The notes beneath the pieces are model-generated. The model saw only the letters and a list, made by a program, of their open reading frames with translations, made no database searches and was not told where the DNA came from. From contig NMRA01000059.1 of NCBI GenBank assembly GCA_002633005.1, positions 171,939-223,791 on the forward strand: a stretch of 51,853 bases of DNA. The letters run 5' to 3'. The stretch comes from Phoronis australis. Lineage: Eukaryota > Phoronida > Phoronidae. Below are positions 47,601 through 51,853 of the stretch, in pieces (position 1 is the first letter of the stretch; each line of letters starts with the position of its first letter). Position numbers and translations under genes: made by a program.

Positions 47601-50600
47601 TAATAATTCTCCCGTTTGTCTGTAAGCACAGCTCTGATTACCTCCCCTGCATACTCGATCACCATCTCACCAGCATCAATAGGTCTCTTACAGACGAGGC
47701 CTCGGCCATGAATATCAGATCTGAAACAGAAAAATCCACGTTCGGACTGAAGTCACATAGATATAGTGAATCACTTTTAAGGAAAATCAGGTGATTTTTT
47801 TCTAGTATTTGCTAAACTTTGGAGCTCAAAATGACAAACTAGATACTGTATACCATGTGTTAGAAACTCAAATAATCAAATATGCCACATTGTGAAACTG
47901 TAAGTTGACATGACATTAACTCAATGCATTCTTCACACTGTGTTTCCTAATATTTAAGTCTATGTTTTGGTAGTTTATTACTTAATGTGTTTGCAGGTTC
48001 TTGCAGTTAGAAAGAAGGTATTTCTCAGAAACCTTTGCAATACTTTGTCATCAATATATTTACGATCCATCGTCACTTCTCATTGTTGGGACGCCCTGGC
48101 ACCGAGTCAGACTTGGAAATCGAAGCACTCATCCAGAGTAGACATGACTGCCAAAAATTCTTTTGGGATAGATGATGAAAATTTATACCTCGTGAATGTT
48201 TTCGCCATCCTTGATCTGGCAGCCATCCTCAAACTGATGACTGTTGAAAACTCAGACATGTGACGTCACGATCGCTATGGGTAGAGCTAGCAACCTGGAC
48301 ATACGTGTGTTCAACAGTCATCAATTTGAGGATGGCTGCTGGATCAAGGACACTGAAAACATTCACGACTCGAGGTATAAATTTGTGTCTAAGCCATAAG
48401 AATCTTTAGTGGTTATGGTACAGTCAGAGTTTGAAGAATTTTCCATAAAGTTCGGCTCATCAAGTCATAAAACAAAAACATTTGCAAACATAGTATTCAG
48501 TGTAGAAAAAATTTAAATATACAATATAAACATACAATATAACTTTGAACTTTAAGCAAAACATTAAATACCTGAATACACCCACAGCTTCTCGAGCGTT
48601 TTCTTTCAGATGACGGAACCTCATGGCCATGGGTAGGTCCAGACTAGTGGAGCGCCTGTTGGAGGATTAAGGAACCAAACATTAACTATAAGGCTCAAGA
48701 CCTGCAGCTAACAATTAAATATCAACTTGCTATGAAACATGTTCACTTAGTACAGTGGTCATCACCATTTTTACATAAATATGACAATGCGACGACCACT
48801 TCAGGGCAGTTTGAGAATCACTTTCCATATTAGCAACTCAGAACAGAATGACATATAACTAGAAACTGTTTTCTCAAATTCTGATGAGTCAACAAGCGCC
48901 TCACAACTAAAAGCATTCAATGCATAGAGTTAACTCCTTTGTGTTTCAAACCACCACAATGCATCAACCCTACACTAAGATTTAACATCACAGATCAAGT
49001 TCATCAAAAAGTTTTATTGATCACAGCTTTAGTTGATAAAAACGACCAACATCAAAGTAAGATAAAATAAGAATGAAGTCAGATATGACCACTATGAGTA
49101 TAATTCTGATAACAGTATGACTGTAGAAAACAACAAATGTTGCCTTAGTTCGCAGCTCGATTTTTAGTGAGGATCGCAAGACTAAATTGAAACATTCAAA
49201 ACTTGCCATTTGGTGTAATACAAGTTCCAAGGAACATCTCACATAACCTAAACAGTACTCAATATAACTTGACGTGTGTGAACTTTAGCAGACCAACTTT
49301 ATAAATGGGCTAGGAAGGTGGTCATAAAAAATCACAACGTTCACTACTTTAACACTGACATCCACTCTGGGCTTTAGAACTTGTTAACATGTAGCAGTAC
49401 AAGTACTTACTACATAACAACACTTACCTGGCTGAGGTGTGGAGGTGATATGTAACAACACTTACCTGGCTGAGGTGTGCAGGTGACTGTTAGCTTTATC
49501 TTGACTCACTACTTTTGGCTTGGTGCGATATCTCGACATGAGAAAGCTGAACATCTCATATGGCTTGCGCGTCGTGAATGGTTCAGAGCGGGCACTGCCA
49601 CTAGGAGTCTCTTCAGGCTCCTGGTGAGAACAAGAGAAACATCATACTTGTTCATAGTTGCATACAGCCAACTGTTTGAACTGTCAAGTAAAAACATCAC
49701 AGTGCAGAGACAATTTGGACTCCACAGAAAAACGTGCCAAACCAATCTTAAAATTCGCTAAACACCTGCGTGGCCAACAACCGAAGTTCGGTTTGGCCAC
49801 TGCCTTTTTTGCAACATTGATGACTGTGGGTGAGTACGTAAGTGTATCCCTGGTGTTTAACACTTAAAGCTGTATTGCGCTCCATTAAGGTGGCTAAATT
49901 CAAAAACTAAATTAGGCTTTTTACGCACATAACACTGGTCTCGTAATATTATGGGTTTCATACAAATAACACTGGTCTCATAATATTAGGCCTTATGTAC
50001 ACATAACACTGGTCTCATAATATTAGGCCTTATGTACACATAACACTGGTCTCATAATATTAGGCCTTATGTACACATAACACTGGTCTCATAATATTAG
50101 GCCTTATGTACACATAACACTGGTCTCATAATATTCCTTACTATGATAGAACATCTAAACCATCAGTGACTCAAGAAAACCTTTGAGTTTCTTGCGGTTG
50201 GCAAACCCTAAAGGGCCAATATACACACTAGCTGTGACTTGATTTGATATGAAAAATGGAATCTTATGACTGTCGGGAGAATTATGTGAGTGAAAAGCCT
50301 AATTCAATTTTCTATCTTAATCAGCCTAACAGGACAAAATGTTAACAGAATAAAATGTTAACAGAACAAAATGTAACTTTCATTACAGAGCAGTCATAAC
50401 TGTATCCACCAGAACTATTATAACTCAACCCACATTTTCACCCTTTAAGTCTAGTCCACATCCGTGTATGACGACTGTTCACTTGTTTTAGAAATTCTTA
50501 TAGCAACACCACAGTAACCAGTAGGTGGAGCCACTTACCTCTTCTTTAGGTTCCATCACATGGCGATGATACTTGAACCGATAGTTGTGACACCTGGTGG

Positions 50601-51155
50601 CTCCGTAGAGTTGCTCAATCAAATAGACGATGGCATCGTGGTTCAGACCAAACATTTTTAGACCATCAAAACCTAATGCAGAAACAGTAAACTAGTTTTC
50701 AGCCCACAGTTGAGGAGATGATATCCAACCTATCTTACCCCACTCAACAATATAGAACTGGACTCAAGCTCTACTTACAGATAGGTCACCAATAATTGTG
50801 TTCAACAATCAAGACAGGCAGAGACCTTCAATTGCAGGCTCATTACGTCAGGTAATATAACTAATTAACTAATTAATAACATTAAATCATCAAGTGTTCC
50901 CATTGTAACACTCATCAAATTGTCACATTTCAGCTTTGAAGAATTTGTCTTTACAAAAACTGACTAAAGATTTCAAAATACTTTCACAATAAATAATGCC
51001 TAATTGACCAATAGTGTAAGCCTAAGGCATTAAGACCCTTTCATAAAGCCCATTCTGACACAACGGAATGACAAACTTACCAGCATAGGACAATGTCTTC
51101 TCTCTGGCAGCTGTTCGGCCATCTTGCACTTTGTCAGTAACACACCTCCACGCAT
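44679..51155 (-). CDS. KMT2A/B-like: trithorax/MLL-type histone H3 lysine-4 methyltransferase, C-terminal part
   Basis: KMT2A/B (trithorax) is the catalytic subunit of a nuclear COMPASS-type complex that methylates histone H3 lysine 4 using S-adenosylmethionine. Eight exons in transcript order: 51155-51081, 50672-50539, 49620-49466, 48655-48572, 47720-47591, 47355-47260, 45030-44963, 44784-44679, with matching phases and a TAA stop. They give about 281 residues. The first two match the region at and after the FYRC domain ([29 protein letters not shown]). The third has a Win-like motif, GSARSEPF, for WDR5 binding, then [15 protein letters not shown] follows: [30 protein letters not shown], the cofactor-binding NHSCDPNCYS, and the catalytic-tyrosine stretch [14 protein letters not shown]. 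The post-SET end has CTCGSKRC and closes RKYLN. All key residues are present, so it should be active. The PHD, bromo, CXXC and FYRN parts lie beyond the window. Confidence 0.95.
45290..46470. other. CpG-richer intronic island of unknown nature
   Basis: Lies in the KMT2 intron 45031-47259. From about 45480 to 46450 the composition is visibly richer in CpG than the flanks. It carries a 37-bp direct repeat (about 46253-46325) around gcgagttttgcagttcaaag, then gattggtccaagcc, which includes an inverted CCAAT box. Overlapping frames of 108 (+, 45905-46231) and 105 (-, 45898-46215) codons exist, with no domain I recognise. It could be a mobile-element remnant or an internal promoter. Confidence 0.35.
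47038..47202. repeat. ~57-bp minisatellite, 3 copies
   Basis: Units share gtgccccacaaagtgaccag and cataaggttgtaaatac. It lies just downstream (minus strand) of the exon ending at 47260. Confidence 0.85.
48143..48415. repeat. large inverted repeat (foldback), arms ~75-110 bp
   Basis: Left arm about 48143-48251 and right arm about 48305-48415 pair strongly, for example agccatcctcaaactgatga against tcatcaatttgaggatggct. The 53-bp loop contains the palindrome tgacgtca. It lies between two SET-domain exons (intron 47721-48571). A 98-codon plus frame covers the left arm but resembles nothing known. Confidence 0.85.
49413..49490. repeat. 38-bp tandem duplication spanning an exon end and splice donor
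   Basis: The unit includes the last coding bases and donor of the Win-motif exon (CCTCAGCCAG|gtaagtgtt on the minus strand). It therefore creates a second identical donor 38 bp downstream (exon would end at 49428 instead of 49466). The second site is out of frame. Confidence 0.88.
49918..50140. repeat. 37-bp minisatellite, ~6 copies
   Basis: Units of acataacactggtctcataa then tattaggccttatgtac, intronic in KMT2 (49621-50538). The remainder of that intron shows nothing recognisable. Confidence 0.93.
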
Positions 51156-51723
51156 CTAAACACAAACACTGGGGTTACATTTAAAGCAAAAGTCAATGTC
51201 AGTAAACACGTCCTTGAACAACAAATGAAAAAATGTGCAGGACAATTCAGTGAAACCTATCTGTAAATGAAGGTAGCAACTTTGTGCAACACAATTTAAC
51301 CCAATTTTGAATATTGAAATATTACTTTTGGTAGTTGAAAGGCCTAATGAAGCAGAATACAGATCAGCAGTATATTCAGAAACATCAACACATTCCACAC
51401 AAATTCTAGACTTTCTTCCCCACACCATTTTATCAAAAGTGATTTAGTCAAAAAGTTTGTGTCCTCATAAGAGAGACGACATAAAAAATGAGCCAATCAA
51501 ATTAAGTCATTTTCAGGACACATTTTTGAAAAAGGGGTTGGTCGTCTACCCACAATTTTCAACCTACCAGGAACAGAGTCGCTTTATTAGCAGAAAGGAG
51601 AAATAGATGACAACCAAATTGTGACTGGTGTATGTTGGCTCTACACAGTAATTTACAATTCATATTTTTATTTCTTTCATAAAGACCAATACCATTTCCC
51701 CCAAGATATTGCAAAACTGACCT

Positions 51724-51853
51724 ACTTACCACTTGTTATCTAGTGTCCCTACCCTCCCACATGCCAACTAGCGTCCCTACCTACCACATGTTATCTAGTG
51801 TCCCTACCTTCCCACATGCCAACTAGCGTCCCTACCTACCACATGTTATCTAG
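51724..51853. repeat. ~57-bp minisatellite reaching the window edge
   Basis: Alternating tgttatctagtgtccctacc and cacatgccaactagcgtccc half-units, at least two full units. It is intronic upstream of the first visible KMT2 exon; no further exon is seen between 51156 and the end. Confidence 0.9.

Noticed and set aside
47967-48263. 98-codon plus-strand ORF ending in the large inverted repeat
   Set aside because: No recognisable domain; overlaps a foldback arm and lies antisense within a KMT2 intron.
49918-50140. Regular direct repeats resembling a CRISPR array
   Set aside because: Units are contiguous with no unique spacers, in an animal intron; it is a minisatellite. The same holds for the other arrays.

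Overview
The window is genomic DNA from an animal, most likely a marine invertebrate bilaterian. All four recognisable genes are animal or eukaryotic housekeeping and chromatin genes, split by GT-AG introns of about 0.3 to 9 kb. The DNA is AT-rich and full of minisatellites, foldback elements and DNA transposons. I cannot name the species. Nothing bacterial, no operon, no CRISPR array and no rRNA gene was seen.

Layout: (1) 267-2023 (+) holds the last three coding exons of protoporphyrinogen oxidase (PPOX). (2) 8996-35008 (-) holds a complete ten-exon gene for a predicted 538-residue type I membrane protein. It is built like an animal purple acid phosphatase (ACP7 type), but almost every metal-binding residue of that family is replaced. 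(3) 35137-42426 (+) is PSMD9 (proteasome assembly chaperone, PDZ domain), six exons, one of which is present twice because of an apparent assembly duplication. (4) 44679-51155 (-) holds the last eight coding exons of a trithorax/MLL-type histone H3K4 methyltransferase (KMT2A/B type), with a Win-like motif, SET and post-SET regions.

Architecture: PPOX and the phosphatase-like gene converge across about 7 kb of repeats. The phosphatase-like gene and PSMD9 are head to head with only 128 bp between start codons, so they very likely share a bidirectional promoter. PSMD9 and KMT2 converge across 2.2 kb that contains a back-to-back AATAAA / TTTATT pair, which could serve both genes. No shared pathway links the four genes. 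The point most worth following is the phosphatase-like membrane protein, which looks like a pseudoenzyme kept under coding constraint.

Mobile and repeated DNA: a 2443-bp element with perfect 24-bp terminal inverted repeats and TA target duplication, apparently nested in a larger inverted-repeat-bounded segment; two oppositely oriented copies of a roughly 475-bp MITE-like element; two copies of a modular repeat with a palindromic tail; several perfect palindromes and hairpins; and more than a dozen minisatellites. The three single-N positions (16683, 29552, 39895) each sit at the edge of a near-identical duplicate. This suggests that unmerged haplotypes or contig ends were joined during assembly, and local copy numbers should be read with that in mind.
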